Source: Rhizobiales bacterium 2SD (GTDB lineage Bacteria; Pseudomonadota; Alphaproteobacteria; Rhizobiales; Beijerinckiaceae). From it: DNA of 64,000 nt. Location of the stretch: positions 248,001 to 312,000 of the forward strand of contig SCMY01000001.1 in NCBI GenBank assembly GCA_005502805.1. Reading direction: 5' to 3'. The position numbers and the translations under genes are program-made. The notes below the pieces were generated by a model that searched no databases, was not told the origin of the DNA, and saw only the letters and a program-made list of their open reading frames with translations. Shown here piece after piece: positions 9,299-17,120 of this stretch. Each line of letters opens with the position of its first letter. Positions within the stretch are counted from its first letter, which is position 1.

Positions 9299-10656
9299 GT
9301 TTCGATCTCTTGCTGGCGGGAGGCGAGATCGTCTTCCCGGGCGTCGGGGTCCGCACCGGCTCGGTCGCGGTCAAGGATGGGCGCATCGCCGCGCTGCTGG
9401 CGCCGGGTGAGCAGGCCAGCGCCAAGGAGGTCATCGACTGCCGTGGCAAATGGGTGATGCCGGGGCTGATCGACCCGCACACCCATATCGGCTTCGGCTC
9501 GAACGAGACCGATTTCGAGACGGAGTCGCGCTCGGCCGCGATTGGCGGCGTCACCGGGATGATGACCTTCCACCGCTCCAACGATTTGCGCCAGTCGACC
9601 GGACCGTGGAAGGAGCGCGGCGAGAGCCAGTCGCTGATCGATTTCGGCTTCCATTTCGGCGTCACCAGCAAGCTGCATATCGAGACGTTGCCGGAATGCG
9701 CCGAGCGCTTCGGCGTGACCTCGATCAAGGTCTACCTGATGTACAAGGGCGCCTCGGGCGCGGCGAAGGGCTTCACCGAGATCGATGACGGTTTGCTCTA
9801 CCGGGCGCTGCTGCAGGGCGCGCGCATCAAGGGCGGCGTCGTCGGCGTCCATTGCGAGAATGTCGAGGTCATCCCGGTCTTCCGCGAGCCGCTGAAGGAG
9901 GCCGGCCGCAACGACCTGCCCGTCTGGGACGAGCAGAGCCCGGGCTTCCTCGAAGCCGAGAACGTTTTCCGCGTGATCTATTTCGGCGAGAAGGCGCAGT
10001 GCCCGGTCAATATCGTGCACATGTCGAGCGCCGAGAGCCTGGAGATCGTGCGCCGGGCGAAGCGGCCCGGCCGCGCGCCGATCCATGTCGAGACCTGCAG
10101 CCATTACCTTGCGCTGACCAGCCAGTCGCCGATCGGCTTCCTCGGCAAGGTCAATCCGCCGCTGCGGTCTGAGGCCGATGTCGAGGCGCTGTGGGAGGGC
10201 GTGCGCGACGGCACGATCTCGACCATCGGCTCCGACCATGTGCCGCGCAAGCGCGAGACCAAGGGCCCGGACATCTGGAAGGCCAGCGCCGGCTTCCCCG
10301 GCCTCGGCACCCTGCTGCCGATCCTGATCCATGAGGGCGTGCACAAGCGCGGCCTGCCGATCGAGCAGATCGCTGCCGCGACCAGCGCCAATGTCGCGAA
10401 GCTCTATTCGATTCCGAACAAGGGCGGCATCGCCGTCGGCATGGATGCCGACCTCGTCGTCGTCGATCCCGACAGGGAAGTCCTGGTCGATCCGGCGACG
10501 CAGGAATCGCACTCTGACTATTCGCCCTATGAGGGCATGCGCTTCAAGGGCGCGCCCGTGCGCACCATCCTGCGCGGCCGCCTTATCGCCAGCGACGGCG
10601 CCGTCGATGCTGCCGCTCGCGCGACGCCGGCCGGCCGCTATCTGCACCGCTCCTGA
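9295..10656 (+). CDS. Cyclic amidohydrolase (dihydropyrimidinase/hydantoinase/allantoinase-like)
   Basis: A 453-aa binuclear-metal amidohydrolase that should open a cyclic amide or imide ring. Metal ligands are visible: the HxH pair at His62/His64 (DPHTHIGFG), the candidate carbamylated Lys145 in SIKVYLMYKG, a His in VVGVHCEN and Asp314 in GSDHVPR. The C-terminus has the usual KGGIAVGMDADLVVVDPD segment. The start ATG 9295 overlaps the aconitase-like stop. The isochorismatase-fold amidase and RidA gene downstream match a ring-opening, deamination and imine-clean-up series. I cannot tell the ring substrate. Confidence 0.88.
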   Translation: MSFDLLLAGGEIVFPGVGVRTGSVAVKDGRIAALLAPGEQASAKEVIDCRGKWVMPGLIDPHTHIGFGSNETDFETESRSAAIGGVTGMMTFHRSNDLRQSTGPWKERGESQSLIDFGFHFGVTSKLHIETLPECAERFGVTSIKVYLMYKGASGAAKGFTEIDDGLLYRALLQGARIKGGVVGVHCENVEVIPVFREPLKEAGRNDLPVWDEQSPGFLEAENVFRVIYFGEKAQCPVNIVHMSSAESLEIVRRAKRPGRAPIHVETCSHYLALTSQSPIGFLGKVNPPLRSEADVEALWEGVRDGTISTIGSDHVPRKRETKGPDIWKASAGFPGLGTLLPILIHEGVHKRGLPIEQIAAATSANVAKLYSIPNKGGIAVGMDADLVVVDPDREVLVDPATQESHSDYSPYEGMRFKGAPVRTILRGRLIASDGAVDAAARATPAGRYLHRS

Positions 10657-10674
10657 GACCGAAAGCTGAAGACG

Positions 10675-11406
10675 ATGACCAAGCGAATCTGGGACGATTT
10701 CCTGACCGAGCGCGACAAGCAGGTCTATGCGCAGGCCGGCTATGGCAAGCGCGGCGGCTTCGGCAAGCGCCCGGCCCTGTTCATCATCGACGTCCAGTAC
10801 AATTTCTGCGGCGACAAGCCGGAGGACATCCTGGAAGGCCTGAAGCAGTACCGCACCCATTGCGGGCCCGAGGCCTGGGCGGCGGTCGAGCACATCGTAC
10901 CGCTGCTGGAGCTGGCACGCGAGAAGAACATCCCGGTGTTCTACACCGAGAGCGCCCGCCGGCCGGACATGATCGATTCCGGCGTGCAGGTCGGCAAGAA
11001 CCATCGCGGTGCCGAGAAGACCTCGACCGAAGGCACCCATGCGACGCAGACCGTCGCGCCGCTGGCGCCGCGCCCGCAGGACATCCGCATCGGCAAGCGC
11101 AAGCCGTCCTGCTTCTTCGGCACGATCTTCATGAGCCATCTCAACTTCTTCGACGTCGACACGCTGATCCTGACCGGCTGCACCACCTCGGGCTGCCTGC
11201 GGGCGACGGCGGTCGACGCCTATTCCTATAATTTCAAGGTGGTGATCCCGGAGGAGACGGCGTTCGACCGCTTCCAGGCGAGCCATGCGATCAACCTGTT
11301 CGACCTCAACTGCAAATATGCCGACGTGATCCCCTCGGCCGAGGTAAAGGACTATCTCGGCGGCCTCGCCGTCCGTGACGATCTGCCGACCGGCGTGCAG
11401 GGCTGA
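10675..11406 (+). CDS. Isochorismatase-fold cysteine amidohydrolase
   Basis: A 243-aa cysteine hydrolase of the isochorismatase/N-carbamoylsarcosine amidase/maleamate amidase group. The catalytic triad candidates are Asp39 (FIIDVQYNF), a Lys in GKRKPSCFFG (about 141-143) and Cys174 in CTTSGCLRA. It should hydrolyse a terminal amide or carbamoyl group to release ammonia, with CO2 if it acts on a carbamoyl group. It follows the cyclic amidohydrolase by 18 nt and probably takes its ring-opened product. RutB-like (ureidoacrylate) and CSHase-like roles are both possible. Confidence 0.88.
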   Translation: MTKRIWDDFLTERDKQVYAQAGYGKRGGFGKRPALFIIDVQYNFCGDKPEDILEGLKQYRTHCGPEAWAAVEHIVPLLELAREKNIPVFYTESARRPDMIDSGVQVGKNHRGAEKTSTEGTHATQTVAPLAPRPQDIRIGKRKPSCFFGTIFMSHLNFFDVDTLILTGCTTSGCLRATAVDAYSYNFKVVIPEETAFDRFQASHAINLFDLNCKYADVIPSAEVKDYLGGLAVRDDLPTGVQG

Positions 11407-11420
11407 GGCTTCCGCCAGAC

Positions 11421-11522
11421 GTCATTCTCGGCCGAAGCGCAGCGGAGTGCCGGGAATCTCTGGACGAGTGTGCTCCAGAGCCCCATTCGGCATGAGATGC
11501 TCGGGACAGGCCCGAGCATGAC
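11421..11522. repeat. Interspersed palindromic repeat, copy 2
   Basis: This element fills the gap between the amidase and RidA genes. It starts GTCATTC and ends GCATGAC. It contains the hairpin arms CTCTGGA (11458-11464) / TCCAGAG (11474-11480) and a second stem GCTCGGG / CCCGAGC (11499-11517). The first 38 bp match the inverse of the right half of the repeat at 4548-4645, sharing the 13-bp core AGCGGAGTGCCGG. Its position inside an operon means it may attenuate or stabilise the downstream message. Confidence 0.75.
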
Positions 11523-11538
11523 GCCTGGAGAGGATCCA

Positions 11539-11937
11539 ATGGCCGATCGCGAGATCATCGTCCCGGAATCGATGCGCGCCATCGTCGAGCGGGCCGGCTA
11601 TGCGCCGGCCGTGCGCGTCGGCGAGATCGTCTATGTCGTCGGCCAGGTCGGCCGCACGGCCGATCTCCAGGTGATCGAAGACCCGGCTGAGCAGTTCGCC
11701 GCCGCCTGGGAGAATGTCCGGATCGTGCTGGAGGCGGCCGGCTGCAGCTTCGCCGACATGGTCGACGTCACCACCTACCATGTCGGGATGGCGCGCCATA
11801 TGGACGTGTTCCGCGAGGTCAAGAACCGCCTCGTCCCGCGCGAGGGCTATGCCTGGACGCGGATCGGCGTCTCCGAGCTCGCCCACCCCGGCCTCCTGGT
11901 CGAGATCAAATGCGTCGCCCACCGGCCCGGGCGCTGA
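11539..11937 (+). CDS. RidA-family protein (enamine/imine deaminase or Rut-type)
   Basis: A 132-aa RidA/YjgF/RutC-family protein. Features are VRVGEIVYVVGQVGR, QFAAAWENVRIVLEAAGCSFADMVDVTTYH and the C-terminal LVEIKCVA; an Arg in WTRIGVSEL sits where the family's catalytic Arg is expected. The ATG at 11539 follows the ribosome site GGAGAGGA (11527-11534), so the upstream in-frame Met codons inside the repeat are not used. In the Rut pathway a RidA homologue deaminates 3-aminoacrylate, which suits the amidase next door. The gene ends 12 nt before a convergent gene. Confidence 0.88.
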   Translation: MADREIIVPESMRAIVERAGYAPAVRVGEIVYVVGQVGRTADLQVIEDPAEQFAAAWENVRIVLEAAGCSFADMVDVTTYHVGMARHMDVFREVKNRLVPREGYAWTRIGVSELAHPGLLVEIKCVAHRPGR

Positions 11938-11949
11938 GCCGGGTCTCGC

Positions 11950-12687
11950 TCAGCCCAGCGTCGCGCTCAATTTGGCACAGGCTCGCGTGAACAGCGCGCC
12001 CGGCTTCACGCCGACCTGCTTCATCATCCACCAGGCGCAGCAGAGATTGGAGGAGAGCAGCGGCGGGGCCGAGCCTTCGGGGCGCGCCAGCATGGCCGGC
12101 AGGGTGATCATGCCGGTGCCGCTCATGACGATGGCGTCGATGCCGTCGGTCTCGACCTGGCGCAGGGCCTCCTCGACCTCTTCCGTGGTCAGTTCGTAGG
12201 CGCGGAAGGTCTCGGAGACCTTGACCACCTGCGCAACGGTGAAGCCGGCGCCAGTCCAGTAGCCGGCGGCCTCCTCGGTCAGCCAGGCCGGATAGGGCGA
12301 GAACAGGCAGATGCGCCTGGCGCCGATCGCCTTCAGTGCATGGCGGATCGCGCCGCTTGCTGTCTCCACGGGAAAGCCGGCTGCCTCAGAGAGGCATGCG
12401 GCCAGGGCATCGTCGGCGCTGGCGCCGAGCCGGTAACTCGGCCCGGTCAGCGCGACGGTCGCGGCATTGAGCTTCAGGTTGCCGAAGGTCTTCAGCGCTG
12501 GTTCGTAGGAGGCGATATAGGCGCGGTTGCGCTGCTCCAGCGTCGTGTCCGGCATCACCGGCAGACGCGTGGCGTAGACCCGCGCGCCCGAGGAGATCAG
12601 CCGGTTCATCTCCGGCTCGACCGTCGGGTTGGCCGGCGGGACGAGCACACCGAGCGCCGGCTGCGTGGCGAGTTGAGAAAGATCCAT
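11950..12687 (-). CDS. Asp/Glu racemase-superfamily protein lacking both catalytic Cys
   Basis: A 245-aa member of the maleate isomerase / arylmalonate decarboxylase branch of the Asp/Glu racemase superfamily (start LGVLVPPANPTVEPEMNRL). In the family one or two cysteines, one per half, do the chemistry. Here the first position reads VALTGPSY (residues 78-85) and the second VMSGTGM (187-193), with Gly where the second Cys should be. The only nearby cysteines are in SSNLCCAWW. It therefore either uses another mechanism or is not an isomerase. It lies 8 nt downstream of the flavin hydroxylase gene, so both act in one pathway. Start ATG 12687. Confidence 0.82.
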   Translation of the reverse strand: MDLSQLATQPALGVLVPPANPTVEPEMNRLISSGARVYATRLPVMPDTTLEQRNRAYIASYEPALKTFGNLKLNAATVALTGPSYRLGASADDALAACLSEAAGFPVETASGAIRHALKAIGARRICLFSPYPAWLTEEAAGYWTGAGFTVAQVVKVSETFRAYELTTEEVEEALRQVETDGIDAIVMSGTGMITLPAMLARPEGSAPPLLSSNLCCAWWMMKQVGVKPGALFTRACAKLSATLG

Positions 12688-12695
12688 GGTGTCCC

Positions 12696-13874
12696 TCAGG
12701 CGGCGCGGGCTGGGCGCTCGAGCATGTCGAGCATCGCGGCGGCGGCGAGATAGTCGATGGCGCTGCTGCGTGAGGCGGCGAGGTCGCGCACCTTCTGCAA
12801 CCAGTCCTCGCCGCCGGCGACGTTGCGGTCGGTGCGCGGGATCAGCATCTCCTCGGCGATGCGTTTGCGCTCGGCGGCAGCTGCGACGACCAGCTCCGGC
12901 CGGCGCTCGCGCAGAGCGCGGATCATCGCCTCGGCAAGCGCCTTCGCGTCGTGGATGCCGCAATTCATGTTCATGCCGCCGCGGGTGTTGGTGACATGGG
13001 CGCCATCGCCGGCGAGGAAGGCGCGGCCAACATGGTAGCGCGAGGCGACGCGGCGGCTGGCGCCGTAGACGTCGCGGCCGAGCACCGTCGGCGGCGTGGT
13101 CCAGCTCGGCATGACCTCGCGGATACGGTCGGCAAACCAGCCGTCCTGGAGCGCGATCTCGTCCGGCACGTCGCCCGGCACGCGGATGATGATGCGCCAG
13201 CAATCCGGCATCTTGAGGAAGCTCAGGGACTTCGAGCCATTGTGCAGATAGGTGATCGGCGCGATCCCCGGCAACACGGCGTCGAGATCGTCGGAGGTCA
13301 TCACGCGCAGGACCTTGTGCGGATAGACCATGCCGTCGAAGGCGATGCCGAGCGCCTCGCGCACGGTGCTGCGGGCGCCGTCGGTGCCGAGCAGATAGTC
13401 GGCGGCGATGGTCAGCTTCTGCCCATCGCGATCGGCGGTGACGGTGACGCCGCTCCCGTCCTGCGCAATCGCCTCGAAGCCGGTGCCGAACAGCACGCGG
13501 GCATTGGGGAGCGCCTCGATCTGCGCCAGCAGCAGCGGCGTCAGGCGCGCCTGCTCAAGATGCAGCCGGAAGGGAAAGGGGGTGCGCTCGGACAGATCGG
13601 CGAGGACAAACTCGGCGAAGGGACCGTCCGGCGTGCGGTACTGGATGCGCTTGACGATCTCGCCCTCCGCCAGCATCGGCGCGAGCACGCCGAGCTCGTC
13701 GAGGATCTCCAGCGTCGCCGGGTGGAAGGTCGAGGCCTTCGAGGCGGCGGTGAGCGCGGCGCGCTTTTCGAGCACGACGACGTCGACGCCCGCTCTGGCA
13801 AGGATCAGGGCGGCGACGAGGCCGACCGGCCCGGCGCCGGCTACGATCACTTGCGTTGTCAGGCTGGCGGTCAT
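12696..13874 (-). CDS. FAD-dependent aromatic hydroxylase (PheA/TfdB family)
   Basis: A 392-aa group-A flavoprotein monooxygenase. It has VIVAGAGPVGLVAALI with the GxGxxG at about 13-18, the middle motif YLLGTDGARSTVR and the second FAD motif AFLAGDGAHVTNTRGGMNMNCGIHDA. Such enzymes use NAD(P)H and O2 to hydroxylate or oxidatively decarboxylate phenolic or pyridine rings. I use ATG 13874 because GGAGG ends 6 nt upstream; a Met two codons earlier would leave no spacing. The promoter in front carries a perfect 9-bp inverted repeat (13918-13938), so the gene pair is tightly regulated. Confidence 0.9.
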   Translation of the reverse strand: MTASLTTQVIVAGAGPVGLVAALILARAGVDVVVLEKRAALTAASKASTFHPATLEILDELGVLAPMLAEGEIVKRIQYRTPDGPFAEFVLADLSERTPFPFRLHLEQARLTPLLLAQIEALPNARVLFGTGFEAIAQDGSGVTVTADRDGQKLTIAADYLLGTDGARSTVREALGIAFDGMVYPHKVLRVMTSDDLDAVLPGIAPITYLHNGSKSLSFLKMPDCWRIIIRVPGDVPDEIALQDGWFADRIREVMPSWTTPPTVLGRDVYGASRRVASRYHVGRAFLAGDGAHVTNTRGGMNMNCGIHDAKALAEAMIRALRERRPELVVAAAAERKRIAEEMLIPRTDRNVAGGEDWLQKVRDLAASRSSAIDYLAAAAMLDMLERPARAA

Positions 13875-13917
13875 GGGCATCCTCCGCAGCGGCGTCACGC
13901 TGCCGTGCATTTATTTG

Positions 13918-13949
13918 TATTAAGTATGCTACTTAATATGTTTTGACAA
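13918..13949 (-). promoter_or_regulatory. Promoter with perfect 9-bp inverted repeat operator
   Basis: The arms TATTAAGTA (13918-13926) and TACTTAATA (13930-13938) are exact inverses around a TGC spacer. On the minus strand a -35-like TTGTCA (13949-13944) is followed after 17 nt by TACTTA (13926-13921), so the palindrome covers the -10 box and part of the spacer. That geometry suits a repressor of the flavin hydroxylase/racemase-fold pair. The regulator is not identifiable; no regulator gene adjoins the site. Confidence 0.7.
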
Positions 13950-13968
13950 GGGCGACCGAGAACAGCCG

Positions 13969-15069
13969 TCAGCTCTCTTCAGGCCCGAGGGCGAGGCAGT
14001 TCGCCGTCGCCCAGCCGACCGGGATGCGCTCGCCGCGCTGCAGAGCGGGCAGGCCGTCGCGGAAAGTCAGGCGGGCGGTAAAGCTGTCGGAGCCGCCAAG
14101 GCGCAGGCGCAGGCGGGTGTGGTCGCCGTAATAGACGAGCTCCTCGATCACGGCGTCGAAACGGTTCTCGCCGGCGGCGGCCGGGCCGATCAGGACCTTT
14201 TCGGGGCGTAGCGCCAGCACGGCCGGCGCACCGACCGGCAAATCGGTGCCGGTCATGGCGCGGACCTCGCTGCCATCGGAGAGGCGCAGGCGGCACTGGG
14301 CGCCGTCGCGCGCGGCGATGGTGCCGTCGAGCTTGTTGTTCTCGCCGATGAAGGAGGCGACGAAGGCGTTGGCCGGCTTCTCGTAGATCTCGGTCGGCGG
14401 CGCCAGCTGCTGGATGCGGCCATGGTGGAAGACGGCGACGCGGTTCGACATGGTCAGCGCCTCGCCCTGGTCGTGGGTGACGTAGACCACGGTGACGCCG
14501 AGCTGCTCGTGGATGTGCTTGATCTCGAGCTGCATATGCTCGCGCAATTGCTTGTCGAGCGCGCCGAGCGGCTCGTCCATCAGCACGAGCTTGGGCCTGA
14601 AGACCAGGGCGCGGGCGAGCGCGACGCGCTGTTGCTGGCCGCCGGAAAGCTGGGTCGGGCGCCGGTCGGCGAGATGGCCGAGCTTGACCATGTCGAGCGC
14701 GCCGCGCACCCGCTCCTCGCGTTCGGCGCGGCCGACGCCCTGCATCTCCATCGGGAAGGAGAGGTTGGCGGCAACGCTCATATGCGGGAACAGCGCATAG
14801 TTCTGGAAGACCACGCCGATGCCGCGCCGATGCGCGGGGACGTTGTTGAGTGGCCGACCGTCGAAGGTGATGGTGCCGCCGGAGGGATCCTCGAAGCCGG
14901 CCAGCATCATCAGCGTCGTGGTCTTACCCGAGCCGGAGGGGCCGAGCAGCGTGACGAACTCGCCGCGCTCGACCGCAAAATCGAGCGACTTCACGACCTG
15001 CGTCGTGCCGTCATAGCTCTTGGTGACCTTGTCGAAGACGATGATGGGGTCGCTCATGTTCGGGCTCAT
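13969..15069 (-). CDS. potA: ABC importer ATPase, spermidine/putrescine type (PotA-like)
   Basis: A 366-aa ATPase with Walker [11 protein letters not shown] (about 43-52), signature [15 protein letters not shown], Walker [14 protein letters not shown]-loop YVTHDQGEA and a C-terminal TOBE domain, which together place it in the PotA/CysA family. It energises the two permeases encoded upstream. The start ATG overlaps the permease stop (ATGA). It is the last gene of a four-gene operon (binding protein, two permeases, ATPase). The substrate is probably a cationic or amino compound, given the aldehyde dehydrogenase and aminotransferase nearby. Confidence 0.93.
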   Translation of the reverse strand: MSPNMSDPIIVFDKVTKSYDGTTQVVKSLDFAVERGEFVTLLGPSGSGKTTTLMMLAGFEDPSGGTITFDGRPLNNVPAHRRGIGVVFQNYALFPHMSVAANLSFPMEMQGVGRAEREERVRGALDMVKLGHLADRRPTQLSGGQQQRVALARALVFRPKLVLMDEPLGALDKQLREHMQLEIKHIHEQLGVTVVYVTHDQGEALTMSNRVAVFHHGRIQQLAPPTEIYEKPANAFVASFIGENNKLDGTIAARDGAQCRLRLSDGSEVRAMTGTDLPVGAPAVLALRPEKVLIGPAAAGENRFDAVIEELVYYGDHTRLRLRLGGSDSFTARLTFRDGLPALQRGERIPVGWATANCLALGPEES

Positions 15070-15911
15070 GCGGTCGGGCCGGACGGGGAGGCCCCACGGG
15101 CCTGCGCACGCTTCCGGATGAATTCGTTGAGGGCCAACAGCAGCACCGAGAACAGGATCAGCAGCACGGCGGCGGCGGCGATGGTCGGGCTCAGGAATTC
15201 GCGCAGACCGGCATACATCTGGCGCGGCAGGGTGAACTGGCCGGGGCTGGCGATGAACAGCGCCACAATCAGTTCGTCGAAGGAGGTGGCGAAGGCGAAG
15301 AGCGCGCCCGTCGCCACGCCGGGCGCGATCAGCGGCAGCACGACGCGGCGGAAGGCGATGGCCGGATTGGCGCCGAGGCTGGCGGCGGCGCGCAGCAGGT
15401 TCTGGTCGAAGGTCTGCAGTGAGGCCAGTACCGTCAGCAGCGCGAAGGGCACCGACAGCACGGTATGGGCGAGGATCAGGCCGGTCAGCGTCGAACCGAG
15501 GCCGACCAGCGACAGCGAGAAATACATGGCGATCGCAGTGACGATGACGGGCGTCACCATCGGCAGCGACAGGATGGCGAGCAGCAGCGCCTTGCCGGGG
15601 AAGCGGCCGAGGAAGATGCCGAAGGCGGCGAGCGTGCCGAGCAGCGTTGCCAGGATCATGGTGGCGATGCCGACGACGAAGCTATTCCAGGTGGCGCTGA
15701 GCCAGCGGCTGGAGGTGAAGAAGTCTTCGTACCAGCGCAGCGAATAGCCCGGCGCCGGCAGCACCAGCAATTCGCCCGAGGAGAGCGAGAGCGGGAAGAC
15801 GACGACGATCGGCGCGACCAGGAAGAGCAGGATCAGGGCTGTGACGAGCGCGAGTGCGAGGCGCCCGGCCGAGAGCTTGCGCGCAGGGGCGGATGGAACG
15901 GTGCCAGCCAT
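15066..15911 (-). CDS. potC: ABC importer permease (PotC-like)
   Basis: A 281-aa integral membrane protein. About six hydrophobic segments are visible, starting with LALALVTALILLFLVAPIVVVF. The EAA-type loop that docks the ATPase reads LRAAASLGANPAIAFRRVVLPLIAPG, as in PotC/type-I permeases. Its stop overlaps potA and its start lies 3 nt downstream of the other permease. Together with that protein it forms the heterodimeric channel. Confidence 0.92.
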   Translation of the reverse strand: MAGTVPSAPARKLSAGRLALALVTALILLFLVAPIVVVFPLSLSSGELLVLPAPGYSLRWYEDFFTSSRWLSATWNSFVVGIATMILATLLGTLAAFGIFLGRFPGKALLLAILSLPMVTPVIVTAIAMYFSLSLVGLGSTLTGLILAHTVLSVPFALLTVLASLQTFDQNLLRAAASLGANPAIAFRRVVLPLIAPGVATGALFAFATSFDELIVALFIASPGQFTLPRQMYAGLREFLSPTIAAAAVLLILFSVLLLALNEFIRKRAQARGASPSGPTA

Positions 15912-15914
15912 CGC

Positions 15915-17093
15915 TCAGACCTTCACATTGCCGGAGCGGAAACCGGGCACGATCAGCCGCGCGACGATGACGAGCAGCGCGGTCATCGCCATCAGCAGCG
16001 TCGCCAGCGCGGCGGCCATGCCCCAGTTCACCGAGGTGTTGGTGAAGAAGGCGATGAAGTAGCTGACCATCTGGTCGCCGGAGCCGCCGACCAGAGCCGG
16101 CGTGATGTAGAAGCCGACAGAGAGCATGAACACCATCAGCGATCCCGCGGCGACGCCGGGCATGGTCAGCGGCAGATAGATCCGCAGGAAGCGGCGCCAG
16201 CCCGGCGCGCCGAGCGAGGCGGCGGCGCGCATATAGTCCGGCTTGATCCCCTTCATCACGCCGTAAAGCGGCAGGATGGCGAAGGGCAGCAGCACGTGGA
16301 CCATAGCGAGGTAGACGGCAAAGCGGGTGAAGATCATCGTCAGCGGCTGGTTGACGATGTCGAAGGCGAGCAGCAGCGCGTTGATCGGCCCCTCGCGCTG
16401 CAGGATGATGAACCAGGCGGTCGTCCGCACCAGGATCGAGGTCCAGAACGGGATCAGCACCAGCATCATCCCGGCATTGGCCCACCCCTGCGGCAGGATC
16501 GAGAGGGTGTAGGCGACGGGATAGGCCAGCAGCGCGCAGATCACCGTGACGATCAGGCTGATCTCGAAGGTGCGCCAGAACAGCGGCAGGAAGACCGCAT
16601 CCTCGGCGCCGGCATGGACGATGCCCTTGTCGGTCGGACGCATGTCGAGCGAGCGCAGCAGATAGAGCGACGTCCAGGGACCGGTCGCGCGCTTGAACAG
16701 GCGCCAGAGCTCAGGCTCGCCCCAGCGCGGGTTGAGCGCGATCAGGCTGTCTTTCACCGGCGGAGCGAGGCGCGCCGAGGCGCGGGCAGCCTGCAGCAAC
16801 AGGCTGCGCAGGCCGGTCTCCTCGAAGTTCAGGCGGCTGAGGACAGCCCCGGCCTCCTGGTTCTGCTGCGCAGTCCGCAGTTCCTCGACGATGGCGGCGA
16901 AGGCCGCGTCGGGCGGCAGGTCCTTGCCGTCCCAGGCGCGCAGCAAGGCTGTGGTGCGAGGCAGGGTGGTCGAGAATTCGGAATCGTCGACCGCCCGATA
17001 GAGCGTCGCCCCGAGCGGGACGAGGAAGCTCAGCGTGACCAGGAGCAGGAGGGGCGCGATCAGCGCCGCCGCCAGCAGGTTCCGTCGTGACAT
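15915..17093 (-). CDS. potB: ABC importer permease (PotB-like) with long periplasmic insert
   Basis: A 392-aa permease. After the first membrane helix (LLAAALIAPLLLLVTLSFLVPLG) comes an unusually long soluble stretch, roughly residues 30-165, before the transmembrane core that starts at FWRTFEISLIVTVICALLAYPVAY. The ATPase-docking loop reads YMRAAASLGAPGWRRFLRIYLPLTMPG. Typical PotB proteins are about 280-300 aa, so some 100 residues are extra; similar extensions occur in other alphaproteobacterial PotB homologues. The insert should face the periplasm and may contact the binding protein. Confidence 0.9.
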   Translation of the reverse strand: MSRRNLLAAALIAPLLLLVTLSFLVPLGATLYRAVDDSEFSTTLPRTTALLRAWDGKDLPPDAAFAAIVEELRTAQQNQEAGAVLSRLNFEETGLRSLLLQAARASARLAPPVKDSLIALNPRWGEPELWRLFKRATGPWTSLYLLRSLDMRPTDKGIVHAGAEDAVFLPLFWRTFEISLIVTVICALLAYPVAYTLSILPQGWANAGMMLVLIPFWTSILVRTTAWFIILQREGPINALLLAFDIVNQPLTMIFTRFAVYLAMVHVLLPFAILPLYGVMKGIKPDYMRAAASLGAPGWRRFLRIYLPLTMPGVAAGSLMVFMLSVGFYITPALVGGSGDQMVSYFIAFFTNTSVNWGMAAALATLLMAMTALLVIVARLIVPGFRSGNVKV

Positions 17094-17120
17094 GCCGAGT
17101 CCCCGTGCCCGCGCGACGGC

